A stretch of 12,922 bases of DNA from Candidatus Zixiibacteriota bacterium. Its GTDB lineage: Bacteria > Zixibacteria > MSB-5A5 > GN15 > FEB-12. The notes under the pieces were generated by a model. The model was not told the DNA's origin. It did not search any database and saw only the letters and a list, made by a program, of their open reading frames with translations. The stretch spans positions 1 through 12,922 of the forward strand of contig JAUVAR010000036.1 of NCBI GenBank assembly GCA_030591625.1, read 5' to 3'. Each line of letters opens with the position of its first letter. Position 1 is the stretch's first letter. Of the stretch, positions 1 through 8,248 are shown piece after piece. A program made the translations under genes and the position numbers.

Positions 1-933
1 ATGCCCTTGTACTTGCTGATCAAATACGGTTTTGTGACAACTCCCGATACGTTTGTTGTTTCGCTAATTGCACAAACTGTCGCCTTTGGTCTCGCAATTT
101 ACCTTTACTACGGTATCGCTCGGCTAAACCGCGAGGGACTACAGATAGAACTTTGGATCGGTCTCGGAATTGGGGCTGTTCTTGGGTATCTGGTTGGAGG
201 TTCTCGCGAACTTTGGACATTGACAGCCGACTGGACAATGATTGCGGTCGCTCCGATGGTAGTTGGAGGAATGACAAAAACAGGTCGTTCTCCTTCAAAA
301 GCATACCAGACAGGCTTGGTAATAGTAATTTTAGTTGGGATCGCATCGTTTTTACCGGTGTGGTCTGATTTGAGAATAGTTGCAGAGAAAATGAGTCAGA
401 CAATAGTTTACGATTTTAAGAATTCCTCGGTTGGAGCATCTCTTGATGCCGAGACACTGGAAGCTTATTCGGCTATCATACAACGATGGGTCGATATCGT
501 TACTCGTTTACTTCCAACAGCTCTTGTTATGAGTGCTGTAACACAGTTTACGATTGGCTATTTCTGGTTTGCTGAAGTTGATGCTCGCACTCACAATACT
601 GTTTCGCCCTTAAAGAGCTTTTTGTTCTGGCGAATCCCATTGTGGGTTAGCGTAGTTGTTTTGGTAGCTGTCGTATCGAGATTTATATATCCCGAAACAG
701 TTGGCTATTTTGGTGACAATCTTCTTGCGGCGGCATCATTATTTTACTGTGTGACAGGACTTTCGCTTGTAGAATTCTATATGAGAAAGTTCCGCCTTCA
801 CTGGAGTCTGCGACTGCTGTTCTATATCCTGATGGTGCCGACTGGGTTTACCGGCTATTTTGTCTTTGTCCTTTTTGGACTTATGACATCGGTGTATGAT
901 TGGCGACCCGCACAGGCATTGGCAGGGGAATAG
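1..933 (+). CDS. DUF2232 (YybS-like) multi-pass membrane protein, possibly 5'-truncated
   Basis: A hydrophobic protein of 310 residues as read, with about eight membrane segments (roughly residues 18-40, 50-66, 78-92, 104-122, 170-192, 211-228, 239-258 and 268-292). A soluble loop lies at about 123-165. In many bacteria a DUF2232/YybS membrane protein sits directly before rplI, often after rpsF-ssb-rpsR, and the same position here supports the assignment. The molecular function of the family is not established; a transport or small-molecule role is only suspected. The ATG is the very first base of the window, so the true start could lie upstream, although the length is already normal for the family. 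The 45-nt gap to rplI suggests co-transcription. The family call rests on hydrophobic pattern plus context, not on a diagnostic motif. Confidence 0.68.
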   Translation: MPLYLLIKYGFVTTPDTFVVSLIAQTVAFGLAIYLYYGIARLNREGLQIELWIGLGIGAVLGYLVGGSRELWTLTADWTMIAVAPMVVGGMTKTGRSPSKAYQTGLVIVILVGIASFLPVWSDLRIVAEKMSQTIVYDFKNSSVGASLDAETLEAYSAIIQRWVDIVTRLLPTALVMSAVTQFTIGYFWFAEVDARTHNTVSPLKSFLFWRIPLWVSVVVLVAVVSRFIYPETVGYFGDNLLAAASLFYCVTGLSLVEFYMRKFRLHWSLRLLFYILMVPTGFTGYFVFVLFGLMTSVYDWRPAQALAGE

Positions 934-978
934 CTTGGCATAGAGTTTGAAATGTGTATATTTTAATATGAGGTTGTT

Positions 979-1425
979 ATGAAAGTAATTCTCAGACAGG
1001 ATGTTCCTGATCTTGGCACTACCGGTGATACGGTAGAGGTTAAGAACGGGTACGGCCGTAACTATCTGATTCCGCGAAATTTTGCCATTCTGGCAACAAA
1101 AGCGAATCTGAAAGCTATCGGTGAAATTGAAAAGCAGAGAGTGATTCAGGAAAAGAAGCTTCGTCGCGGTGCAGAGATTATTAAAGATAAGATTGAAAAA
1201 TTATCCTTATCGAAAGAAATGCTCGTTGGTGAAGAAGAAAAACTTTTCGGTTCAGTTACCAGCATGGATATCGTTGAAATGCTCGAAGCTGAAGGTATCA
1301 CAATCGACAAGAGAATGATTCAGTTAGAAGAGCCAATTAAGGCTTTGGGTGTTTATACTGTGCCGGTTAAGGTTGACAAAGAATTAACCGCGTCGATTAA
1401 ACTTTGGGTCATTAAGAAGTCATAA
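979..1425 (+). CDS. rplI: 50S ribosomal protein L9
   Basis: Full-length L9 (148 residues), a 23S rRNA-binding protein of the large subunit that helps maintain reading-frame fidelity. The N-terminal domain begins MKVILRQDVPDLG and contains the conserved segment GYGRNYLIPRNFAI (residues 24-37). A long charged connecting helix spans about 41-75. The C-terminal domain starts near the FGSVT motif (about residue 90) and ends in a lysine-rich tail. A GAGG ribosome binding site (970-973) stands 5 nt before the ATG. The next gene starts 3 nt after the stop, so the two are almost certainly translated from one message. Nothing looks abnormal in the protein. Confidence 0.98.
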   Translation: MKVILRQDVPDLGTTGDTVEVKNGYGRNYLIPRNFAILATKANLKAIGEIEKQRVIQEKKLRRGAEIIKDKIEKLSLSKEMLVGEEEKLFGSVTSMDIVEMLEAEGITIDKRMIQLEEPIKALGVYTVPVKVDKELTASIKLWVIKKS

Positions 1426-1428
1426 TAG

Positions 1429-1938
1429 ATGGCAATGCTAGAGGTAAAACTGGAAGGACTGGCGCTCGACATGACGACCAACACACCGGTCATAATTCTT
1501 GCGCCAACCGAAATTGAGAAAGTTCTGCCGATTTGGATCGGTCATGCTGAGGCATGGGCGATTGCAATGGAACTCTCTGGTGTAGGCTCCAAACGACCTC
1601 TTACGCATGATCTCATTGGGAATGTTATTACCGAACTTGGTGGTAAGGTTGTTCGAATTGAGATCACCAGAATGGAAGAGCAAACGTATTTTGCATCGAT
1701 TGGAATCGAGATTGAGGGTGGCACAAAGATTGTGGATGCCCGACCGTCAGATTCGATAGCGATAGCGTTGAAAACCGGTGCGCCGATTTTTGTGAACGAA
1801 GAATTGTTCAAGACTGCACCGGAAACATCAAAGAAGTCCTCACCTGAGGCTCCACCCGCTATGCCGACCGATAGAGAAACGTTACGAGAAAGACTGCGAA
1901 AAATAAATCCAGAGGATTTCGGAAAATATTCGCTTTGA
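1429..1938 (+). CDS. DUF151 / bifunctional nuclease-domain protein
   Basis: A 169-residue protein of the DUF151 (BFN) family. Members have been described as bifunctional nucleases in plants, and in bacteria the domain is widespread with poorly defined function. Recognisable family features are the opening beta strands, LPIWIGHAEAWAIAMEL (residues 33-49), the R-P-L-T-H-D segment (56-61), and ARPSDSIAIAL (104-114) followed by TGAPIFVNEELF. The C-terminal 40 residues are a proline/serine linker plus a short charged helix (TDRETLRERLRKI). It is too short to be a complete UVR domain but in the place where some homologues carry one. An alternative start two codons downstream (1435) cannot be excluded. 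The stop codon overlaps the next start (TGATG), indicating translational coupling. Confidence 0.9.
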   Translation: MAMLEVKLEGLALDMTTNTPVIILAPTEIEKVLPIWIGHAEAWAIAMELSGVGSKRPLTHDLIGNVITELGGKVVRIEITRMEEQTYFASIGIEIEGGTKIVDARPSDSIAIALKTGAPIFVNEELFKTAPETSKKSSPEAPPAMPTDRETLRERLRKINPEDFGKYSL

Positions 1939-3719
1939 TGCGCATTGTTTTAGTAGTCATATTCCTGCTGTTGCCGTTTGGCGCGGTAATAGCGAGTGAA
2001 ACAATTGAAGACAGCCAGGAAGTAGTCTCGCTCTACAGTCGTGGTAAAAGACTGTTGCGTCAGGGAGACTGGCTTGAGGCAGCACGTCTGTTTGAGGAGC
2101 TGTCTGGACGGTTTCCTGAATCTAATAACTACGATCTCTTTCTGTTCAATCGTTCCAAGGCAGAATACTATTTTGGAAATCTCGACAAAGCACTGTCCGG
2201 TTTTTCAAGGTTTGAATCACGATTTAAAAATTCTGAATTTGTTGCCCACGCATGGTTTTTCTCCGGTAATATTTATTATCAAAAGGGACGACCAGCTAAT
2301 GCTCTTGAGCACTGGCTGAATGCATATATTGATTGCAACGATTATCGTCTTGAAGAACTTATAGTCGAGTCAATCAGACTGATGATACGTGGTGCCGATA
2401 AGGTTAATATTTCTACTGACATTTTCAGCTCAATCCCTGTTGATCAAAAATGCAAACTATACGATCAAATTGTTCCGGAATTAAAACAACGCAATGAAAT
2501 GATGACTGCGCAAAGCTTACTGGAACAGTGCGGTAAAACGCTCTCTGTTTCAGAATTGGCTCGATCACAGGAACGTACGACCAATCGTGATCTTGAAATT
2601 GCGATGTTACTTCCGTTCTCGGGAGAGTTGCAGGCGTTTGGTGATGATATCTATGGTGGTGCGGTTGTTGCAGCCGAGGAGTATCGTAAACGAACTTCAA
2701 AGACAATATCAATTGTTACTTATGACACGCAGGGTGATCCGGTCATTGCAGCACGTATTGCAAAAGAGTTAGTGAATTCACTTACAGATGCAATCGTTGG
2801 ACCGCTTACATCAGATGCTGCTCAGGTTGTATCGGCGGCGAGTGGATGTGGCGATCTTCCGGTAATTGCACCGGCTGCTACACAGGCAGGTCTTACCAGA
2901 CTATCCGAAACGGCGTTCCAGCTTTCTCCCAATATAGAACTGCAGGCTGTAGCGATGGCTGATTATGCGGTGATGAATTTGCAGGCAGATTCGGCGGTGA
3001 TAATTAGTTCTACCAATAGAGATCATCTGTTGATGTCGCGAGCTTTTGCAACTCGCTTTGCCGATCTTGGTGGAACAATCATTGCGATTGAATATTATCG
3101 TCCTCGTGACACAGATTTTGGTGCTTATATTCGTGACGTGAAAAGTATGTTGTTGGGGCTTCCGACCGATTCGTCGGTATTTATCAATGAAGAAGGTGAT
3201 ACGCTTCATATCGATGCAGTTGGTGTTGATGTAGATTGTTTGTATATGCCGGGTAATGCATCGCAGCTTCGACTAATGTTGCCACAATTACAATTTTATA
3301 ATATACGTGGCAAATTATTGGGATCTGATGGATGGAACGATGATGGTTTGTATCGTTTGGGCGATCACATTACACGTTTGGCTGTTTTCCCGTCTCCATT
3401 TTTACAGCCTGCCAGTAGTGAAGTATTCACTATGTTCTCCGCAGCTTATGATGCCCGCTATGGCAAACCTCCGGCACGACTCTCGGCGCTTGGTTATGAT
3501 GCGGTTAAATTGATTATTCAAGCTGCTTCCAAGGGTGGAATGTCGCGTGATGATCTTACTGCAAATCTTTCAACGATTGCAGATTTTCAGGGAGCTGCAG
3601 CACGAGTAACCTTTGGTCGTGATCGTGAAAATATCGAATTACCTCTTTATCGAATTGAAAACGGAATGGCTGTTCCGGTCGGACTATCGGGTCAGTCAGA
3701 AGGAACTGTTCAGGAATAA
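1938..3719 (+). CDS. Exported TPR + type-1 periplasmic-binding fusion (LpoA-like layout)
   Basis: About 593 residues. An N-terminal signal peptide (hydrophobic 3-18, likely cleavage after VIA at 19) is followed by a helical TPR-like region (about 30-150, e.g. GDWLEAARLFEEL and LDKALSGF). A type-1 periplasmic-binding (Leu/Ile/Val-binding-like) domain starts at about 218 with LEIAMLLPFSGELQAFG and includes AIVGPLTSDAAQ and PVIAPAATQ. The same order of domains occurs in LpoA, the outer-membrane activator of penicillin-binding proteins, so a role in peptidoglycan synthesis or envelope sensing is possible. However, there is no lipobox cysteine after the signal, so it appears to be a soluble periplasmic protein rather than a lipoprotein. 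The ATG at 1938 overlaps the previous stop; an in-frame TTG at 1935 is less likely. Substrate or partner is unknown. Confidence 0.8.
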   Translation: MRIVLVVIFLLLPFGAVIASETIEDSQEVVSLYSRGKRLLRQGDWLEAARLFEELSGRFPESNNYDLFLFNRSKAEYYFGNLDKALSGFSRFESRFKNSEFVAHAWFFSGNIYYQKGRPANALEHWLNAYIDCNDYRLEELIVESIRLMIRGADKVNISTDIFSSIPVDQKCKLYDQIVPELKQRNEMMTAQSLLEQCGKTLSVSELARSQERTTNRDLEIAMLLPFSGELQAFGDDIYGGAVVAAEEYRKRTSKTISIVTYDTQGDPVIAARIAKELVNSLTDAIVGPLTSDAAQVVSAASGCGDLPVIAPAATQAGLTRLSETAFQLSPNIELQAVAMADYAVMNLQADSAVIISSTNRDHLLMSRAFATRFADLGGTIIAIEYYRPRDTDFGAYIRDVKSMLLGLPTDSSVFINEEGDTLHIDAVGVDVDCLYMPGNASQLRLMLPQLQFYNIRGKLLGSDGWNDDGLYRLGDHITRLAVFPSPFLQPASSEVFTMFSAAYDARYGKPPARLSALGYDAVKLIIQAASKGGMSRDDLTANLSTIADFQGAAARVTFGRDRENIELPLYRIENGMAVPVGLSGQSEGTVQE

Positions 3720-3796
3720 ATCAACAGAACACTGCTTACCGGATGTGGTGACAGATCAAAAATAGATTGAGTAATAAAGCACGGAGATAAACTTAG

Positions 3797-4009
3797 ATGA
3801 GTGAAAAAAACGTCGCATTAAAAATGATTGTCAACGGCGAAGAGAGAGATATTTCGTACGAAGAATTAGCCCTTTCAAATAATTTGGCTCAGGAAGCGTT
3901 AGTACGTGTATTAATCGAGAAGAAAATCATTGGCGGAGATGAACTGTTGGCTATGATGGAGACGGTCAAGAAAGAACGTTACCGTGTACCGGGTGAAGAA
4001 AACAAATAA
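3797..4009 (+). CDS. Small hypothetical protein, 70 aa
   Basis: A 70-residue charged soluble protein, not recognised. It has a short beta-like start (VALKMIVNGEERDISYEEL) and then helical stretches ending in a basic, polar tail. It contains no cysteines, signal peptide or membrane segment. A GGAG ribosome binding site (3783-3786) lies 10 nt before the ATG, which supports translation. It sits 77 nt after the periplasmic-binding fusion and 21 nt before the two-TM protein gene, so it is probably an internal member of the same operon. The 77-nt gap upstream shows no convincing terminator or promoter. Confidence 0.72.
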   Translation: MSEKNVALKMIVNGEERDISYEELALSNNLAQEALVRVLIEKKIIGGDELLAMMETVKKERYRVPGEENK

Positions 4010-4030
4010 ACGTTTTAAATAGATTCTATA

Positions 4031-4513
4031 ATGACTGATAAAGAGAAAACAGAAGTTCTGATAGACGAAAAAGAACTGATGCAATGGACAACGCATCCGA
4101 TAAAACGTCGTCCGTGGGTGGCGTTGTCTGTATCGCTGTTTATCTTAGCTGTGTCTGTATCAGTTTTTATGACGATGCAGTCGGTAATATTCGGTCTTTT
4201 TGCAATTATTGTGCTGTTTGCGTCGGTTGCTAAATTTTATCTGCCAACAACGTATGGATTATCCAGCCATCGTGTTTTGATAAAGAGCACGACCCAGACT
4301 ATTGTCAAAGAATGGACGCTCTTTAGAAGTTACTATGTTGATAAGAATGGCGTTCTGCTTTCTCCGTTCGCTTCGCCTTCACGTTTAGAAAATTTCAGAG
4401 GGTTGTATCTTATCTTCAATGATAATCGTGATGCTGTGATGGCATGTATCAAAGAGCATATAACAACTGACGAATCAAATGTGAAGCAGCAACTGACAGA
4501 GGGATCCAAATGA
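4031..4513 (+). CDS. Two-TM membrane protein with C-terminal PH-like region (hypothetical)
   Basis: A 160-residue protein. A polar N-terminus (1-27) is followed by a hydrophobic hairpin of two membrane segments (about 28-47 and 50-68). A soluble beta-rich stretch follows (YGLSSHRVLIKS, TIVKEWTLFRSYYVDKNGVLLSPF, LENFRGLYLIFN). Two transmembrane helices followed by a strand-rich segment beginning with a 'Y-x-L-S/T-x-x-R-V-L-I' pattern resemble bacterial PH-domain membrane proteins. This is a resemblance by eye, not a proven family membership. No clear Shine-Dalgarno sequence precedes the ATG. The gene ends in a 4-nt overlap (ATGA) with the next gene, so the two products are made together and may interact. 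Confidence 0.75.
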   Translation: MTDKEKTEVLIDEKELMQWTTHPIKRRPWVALSVSLFILAVSVSVFMTMQSVIFGLFAIIVLFASVAKFYLPTTYGLSSHRVLIKSTTQTIVKEWTLFRSYYVDKNGVLLSPFASPSRLENFRGLYLIFNDNRDAVMACIKEHITTDESNVKQQLTEGSK

Positions 4514-4989
4514 GTTTATTTGGTGACTACAAAGGTTCACCCGAATCACTTGATGCGAAGCTTACACCGGAAGAGCATGCCGTATTGGAAAAGCTTGCCC
4601 GCAAGACGGTACAGCTTGGTATGACTGTTCCTGCTATTTTAGCTTTAGAAACCGTAAAGCCACTCAATTATATCGGATCGCAGACACTTGTATTTTTTGA
4701 GCCGATGGTTCAGGCTGTGTTTAATCTAAAAGATTTTGATACATTTCGTATAGCGCTCGAAAAGAGAGAGTCGGTTGAAATTATGCTCCGCAAGATTGAG
4801 GCGTTTGATGCTGAAGCATTAGACCGTGAAAAAGAATTCAAGAAATGGTACAAAAAGGAAAAGAAGAACTGGAAATGGTACCAGCGCTACCTTGGAGTAT
4901 TCAAACCGAAGTTAGAACTGCCGGAAAATATTAAGAAGACCAGGCTTGAAAACAATACGGATGACTCACAACCTGACTCAAAGGCATAG
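4510..4989 (+). CDS. Conserved-looking hypothetical soluble protein, 159 aa
   Basis: The product has a helical body: LTPEEHAVLEKLARKTVQLGM at about 18-38, then PAILALETVKPLNYIGSQ (41-58) and FFEPMVQAVFN (62-72). A highly charged lysine- and tryptophan-rich helix (105-131, KEFKKWYKKEKKNWKWYQRY) and a disordered acidic tail follow. The second segment is only mildly hydrophobic and may be a membrane-surface or buried helix. The family is not identified. A GAGGGAT ribosome binding site (4498-4504) and the ATGA overlap with the upstream membrane-protein gene indicate tight co-expression. A likely role is as the cytoplasmic partner of that protein, by context only. It is the last gene before the terminator at 5013-5047. 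Confidence 0.75.
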   Translation: MSLFGDYKGSPESLDAKLTPEEHAVLEKLARKTVQLGMTVPAILALETVKPLNYIGSQTLVFFEPMVQAVFNLKDFDTFRIALEKRESVEIMLRKIEAFDAEALDREKEFKKWYKKEKKNWKWYQRYLGVFKPKLELPENIKKTRLENNTDDSQPDSKA

Positions 4990-5012
4990 ATGGAAAATAC
5001 TATTGAAAATAG

Positions 5013-5047
5013 AAAAGCCCGTTCCCCGGAGGGAGCGGGCTTTTTTT
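5013..5047. terminator. Bidirectional rho-independent terminator
   Basis: A 14-bp stem (5013-5026 with 5031-5044, one T·G position at 5022/5037) closes a 4-nt CGGA loop. On the + strand it is followed by a T tract (5041-5047). On the minus strand it is followed by a T-rich stretch (reverse complement of 5002-5016). It lies between the convergent ends of the 4510-4989 gene and gyrB and so ends transcription from both sides. Confidence 0.93.
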
Positions 5048-5069
5048 ATGCGTAGTTATTACAAAATTC

Positions 5070-7028
5070 TTATACGTCAAGATTCCTGACGTATTGTGCG
5101 TTCTGTTGGATAAACTCACGACGAGGTCCGATTTCGGTGCCCATCAAAGTAGTGAAGAGATGGTCAGCTTCAGCGGCGTCGTCCAATGTAATCTGAAGCA
5201 GAGTACGTTTTTCTGGATCCATTGTTGTGGACCAGAGTTCGTCGGGGTTCATTTCACCAAGACCTTTAAATCTCTGGACATGAATGTTAGGTTTGTTGCC
5301 AAATTCTTTAATAATGCGAGTTCGTTCTTCTTCGGAGTAGGCGTACTTTTCTGAACGTCCGCTTTTTATACGGAAGAGTGGTGGTTGTGCAATGTACATG
5401 TGGCCACGTTCGAATAGTTCGCGCATGTATCTGAAGAAAAAGGTAAGAATTAGCGTTCTGATATGTGCTCCATCAATGTCTGCATCTGTCATGATGATGA
5501 TCTTGTGATAGCGGACTTTTTCAACATTGAAATCTTCACGAATACCACATCCGAGCGCAGTAATCATTGAACGTACTTCTGTGTTCGACAGTATTTTGTC
5601 GATTCGAGCTTTTTCTACATTTAGAATTTTACCGCGCAGAGGCAGGATTGCCTGGAATCTGCGGTCTCGACCCTGTTTGGCCGAGCCACCCGCCGAGTCA
5701 CCCTCTACAATGTATATTTCGCATTGCTCAGGATCACGAGACGAACAGTCGGCTAGCTTGCCGGGGAGGGCTGCCGAATCAAGAGCTGTTTTGCGTCGGG
5801 TTAATTCTTTTGCTTTACGGGCTGCTTCACGAGCCGAGGCAGCAGCACGAAGTTTCTCAACGATTTTTTTGCCAATGGCCGGATTCTCTTCAAAGAAAGC
5901 ACCAAGGAATTCGTTAGTGATCGATTCGACGACACCACGTACTTCTGAGTTACCAAGTTTTGTTTTGGTTTGTCCTTCAAATTGCGGATCGCGTACTTTT
6001 GCAGAAATTACTGCGGTGAGTCCTTCTCGAGAATCATCACCAATAAGCGAGACAGTTTCTTTCTTGAGCAATTTGTTACGCGTTGCATAATTGTTGATTG
6101 AGCGGGTGAGGGCGGTTCTGAATCCGGTAAGATGAGTACCACCTTCAATTGTATTGATATTGTTTACATACGAAAAGACAGATTCGGAATAGCTGTCGTT
6201 GTATTGCATCGCAATTTCAACTTCGACATCATCGCGTGTTTTCTGGAAGTGAATCGGTTTTTTGAAAAGTGTTGACTTACTCTCGTTGAGATACTCAACA
6301 AATGATGCGAGTCCACCCTTAGCGAAGAATGATACTTCTTTGTCTGTTCGGTGATCAACCAATTCGAGGGTCAATCCTTGATTTAGAAAAGCAAGTTCAC
6401 GCAGGCGGGATGCAATAATATCAAATTTAAATTCGATCTTTTGAAATATTTCTGAATCCGGAATGAAGAAAACCTTGGTACCGGTTTTTTTACGTGTGCC
6501 GGTTTTCTTGACTTTGCCTTGAGCTTTGCCACGTATATACGACTGCTTATAGATGTCACCATCACGGTAAACTTCAACCCAGCAATCTACTGAAAGAGCA
6601 TTAACAACCGAAACACCCACGCCGTGCAGACCGCCGGATACTTTGTAGGAATCATGATCGAATTTACCGCCGGCGTGTAGTGTTGTCATTACAACTTGAA
6701 GGGCAGAAACTTTTTGTTCGGGGTGTATTTCAACAGGTATGCCTCGGCCATTGTCCGTAACGGTAATTGAATCATCAGTTCCGATTTCGACTGTAACTTT
6801 ATCGCAGAATCCAGCCATTGCTTCATCAACGGAGTTATCAACGACTTCATAGACCATGTGGTGCAGACCACGCTGGCTAACATCACCGATATACATAGCA
6901 GGACGGCGACGAACTGCTTCAAGTCCTTTAAGAACTTGAATCGTTGTTGCATCATAGCTGTGTCCGCCGGGCTTTTCATTTTTTGATTTATCAGTCATCT
7001 CTTTGACTTCACTTACCTTAGTTGCCAT
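5070..7028 (-). CDS. gyrB: DNA gyrase subunit B
   Basis: A 652-residue ATPase subunit of the type II topoisomerase that introduces negative supercoils. The GHKL ATP-binding domain shows EVVDNSVDEA (61-70, with the catalytic Glu61 and Mg-binding Asn65), TDNGRGIPVE (91-100) and GGLHGVGVS (132-140). The TOPRIM domain has EGDSAGGSA (442-450) and DADIDG (515-520). The C-terminal segment carries QRFKGLGEMNP (585-595). The length matches the short gyrB class and lacks the large insertion of the E. coli enzyme. The ATG at 7028 has AAGGA 9 nt upstream and overlaps the end of dciA by 11 nt; an internal ATG ten codons later is an alternative. gyrA is not downstream here. ParE cannot be fully excluded, but the dciA neighbour favours GyrB. 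Confidence 0.96.
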   Translation of the reverse strand: MATKVSEVKEMTDKSKNEKPGGHSYDATTIQVLKGLEAVRRRPAMYIGDVSQRGLHHMVYEVVDNSVDEAMAGFCDKVTVEIGTDDSITVTDNGRGIPVEIHPEQKVSALQVVMTTLHAGGKFDHDSYKVSGGLHGVGVSVVNALSVDCWVEVYRDGDIYKQSYIRGKAQGKVKKTGTRKKTGTKVFFIPDSEIFQKIEFKFDIIASRLRELAFLNQGLTLELVDHRTDKEVSFFAKGGLASFVEYLNESKSTLFKKPIHFQKTRDDVEVEIAMQYNDSYSESVFSYVNNINTIEGGTHLTGFRTALTRSINNYATRNKLLKKETVSLIGDDSREGLTAVISAKVRDPQFEGQTKTKLGNSEVRGVVESITNEFLGAFFEENPAIGKKIVEKLRAAASAREAARKAKELTRRKTALDSAALPGKLADCSSRDPEQCEIYIVEGDSAGGSAKQGRDRRFQAILPLRGKILNVEKARIDKILSNTEVRSMITALGCGIREDFNVEKVRYHKIIIMTDADIDGAHIRTLILTFFFRYMRELFERGHMYIAQPPLFRIKSGRSEKYAYSEEERTRIIKEFGNKPNIHVQRFKGLGEMNPDELWSTTMDPEKRTLLQITLDDAAEADHLFTTLMGTEIGPRREFIQQNAQYVRNLDV

Positions 7029-7359
7029 TGTTTTGGGTCCTTGCTCGTTTTACCAGTTGCAGTTTTTTAACCGCGCGACCGTACGGCTGTTCATGTATCG
7101 TTTTTAAGATAGAGCCAGACTTCATTGTCAGTTCTTGTCGCCAGGTTGCATCGGCAACTTCGATTAATAATACACCATCAGAGAATGAAACTGCTTTTGC
7201 TTTGGAGGCCAAATGCTCTCCAACAATTTCAGTCCACGCTGTGACAACCCGCCAGCCATTGAAGGTTTTGGTTTGTCCTGTTGATCTGAAAACAGCATCG
7301 ATTAGCCGTGAAATTGGTTCAGGTTGATGGTCATATTTACCACTTCGTGGGGACGACAT
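7018..7359 (-). CDS. dciA: DciA / DUF721 helicase-loader-type protein
   Basis: A 113-residue protein with the DUF721 (DciA) pattern: an N-terminal helix (PISRLIDAVFRSTG), W-x-x-x-V-G-E-H-L-A-x-x-A-K-A-V-S-F (about 42-60), then DGVLLIEVADATWRQEL. DciA proteins support loading or activity of the replicative helicase DnaB in bacteria that lack DnaC or DnaI. The gene commonly lies beside gyrB or between recF and gyrB, as here. An AAGGAG ribosome binding site lies 6 nt before the ATG. The last 11 nt overlap gyrB. The C-terminus is basic (KKLQLVKRAR) and probably binds DNA or its partner. Confidence 0.88.
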   Translation of the reverse strand: MSSPRSGKYDHQPEPISRLIDAVFRSTGQTKTFNGWRVVTAWTEIVGEHLASKAKAVSFSDGVLLIEVADATWRQELTMKSGSILKTIHEQPYGRAVKKLQLVKRARTQNNGN

Positions 7360-7382
7360 TTCTGCTCCTTGCTTATTAGTAA

Positions 7383-7411
7383 AAGATACATATTAAAACC
7401 CCTTTTAGCAA
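7383..7411 (-). promoter_or_regulatory. Weak candidate promoter for dciA-gyrB
   Basis: Reading leftward, TTGCTA (7406-7411) and TATCTT (7383-7388) are separated by 17 nt and lie shortly before the dciA ribosome binding site. Each matches the sigma-70 boxes at four of six positions only. No other promoter was evident between dciA and the terminator at 7493-7520. Confidence 0.27.
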
Positions 7412-7492
7412 GTAAAAAAGCACTCTTATCTTATTGCGGGTCATAGGATTACGGGGGATGTTGAATAGTTTTTTGGGGACGTTAGGATAATT

Positions 7493-7520
7493 AGAAAAGC
7501 AGGCCATCTGATGGCCTGCT
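7493..7520 (-). terminator. Rho-independent terminator after the GIN-domain gene
   Basis: A perfect 10-bp stem (7498-7507 with 7511-7520) has a CTG loop and is followed on the minus strand by TTTTCT. It stands 44 nt beyond the stop of the gene ending at 7565 and isolates it from dciA-gyrB. Confidence 0.88.
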
Positions 7521-7564
7521 GCAAAGAAATAAATCGATGTTAACGATTGATATTTTAATGTGTT

Positions 7565-8248
7565 TTAACGTCGTTTGCGGATACTTCCGGAGCCATAGAC
7601 ACGGGTTGAAGTATCTTCCGGGTTGCCATAGTATGCGATATCACCTGAGCCGTAAACACGTCCTTTGAAATGTTCGGTTGCATAAACTTTAACGTCGCCA
7701 GATCCATGTATTTCTACGTATGCATTTTTGGAGATAAGGTCGCGGGCATCGACATCACCTGAGCCGGTCAGGTCGATTTCGATTTCATCAACATCGCCGG
7801 CAACAGTAAAATCACCTGAGCCTGATTGCTCGAACAGGAATTCTTCACCGGTTAGCCCTTCTACGTTTACGTCTGCAGAACCTGATAGCCCGACTTCAAG
7901 AAGTTCGGGGACGACGATTTCTATGTAGCACTTTTTACAATTTCTATATGATTCTTCGGTATATACGTTAAGTGTGTTTCGTTTTACTTCGGTAACAAAG
8001 AGGTCGGCTAAGTTGTCATCGACATGGAGTATGACTTGCTGTTTTCCACCAACTGTGACTCGAACATCAAGAGAACCAGAAACTTCGATACGATTAAATT
8101 TTGGGACTTCACGTTCTTCTGAGATTTTATCGCCTGAACCTTTGATCCCTCGTCCGAATGATTTCCAACCTGCCAATGTTGGCTGTACCAACAGAGCTAT
8201 GAGAGCTATGGTTATTACTGCTCCGGTCAGGTTCTTTTTTGAAATCAT
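7565..8248 (-). CDS. Exported GIN-domain (DUF2807) beta-solenoid protein
   Basis: A 227-residue protein. Its signal peptide (hydrophobic 10-22) has a likely cleavage after TLA (26). Head GIN / DUF2807 domain proteins are exported auto-transporter-adhesin-like or envelope proteins of unknown role. The family signature is a right-handed beta-solenoid with Gly-Ser-Gly turns. Here SGS/GSG turns recur at about residues 57, 122, 142, 162, 182, 200 and 219, i.e. about every 20 residues (LSGSADV, QSGSGDF, TGSGDV, HGSGDV, YGSGDI). A lone NCKKC pair (103-107) could form a disulfide. The ATG at 8248 is preferred because AAGGAG lies 5 nt upstream; an upstream in-frame GTG (8272) would place that site inside the gene. 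Start and function beyond the domain are inference. Confidence 0.87.
   Translation of the reverse strand: MISKKNLTGAVITIALIALLVQPTLAGWKSFGRGIKGSGDKISEEREVPKFNRIEVSGSLDVRVTVGGKQQVILHVDDNLADLFVTEVKRNTLNVYTEESYRNCKKCYIEIVVPELLEVGLSGSADVNVEGLTGEEFLFEQSGSGDFTVAGDVDEIEIDLTGSGDVDARDLISKNAYVEIHGSGDVKVYATEHFKGRVYGSGDIAYYGNPEDTSTRVYGSGSIRKRR

Noticed and set aside
3720..3796. A promoter or terminator between the periplasmic-binding fusion and the 70-aa gene.
   Set aside because: No stable hairpin or convincing promoter boxes were seen in these 77 nt.
5527..6090. A long plus-strand frame inside gyrB.
   Set aside because: It is antisense to a complete and conserved gyrB, with Ser/Arg-rich composition typical of a shadow frame.
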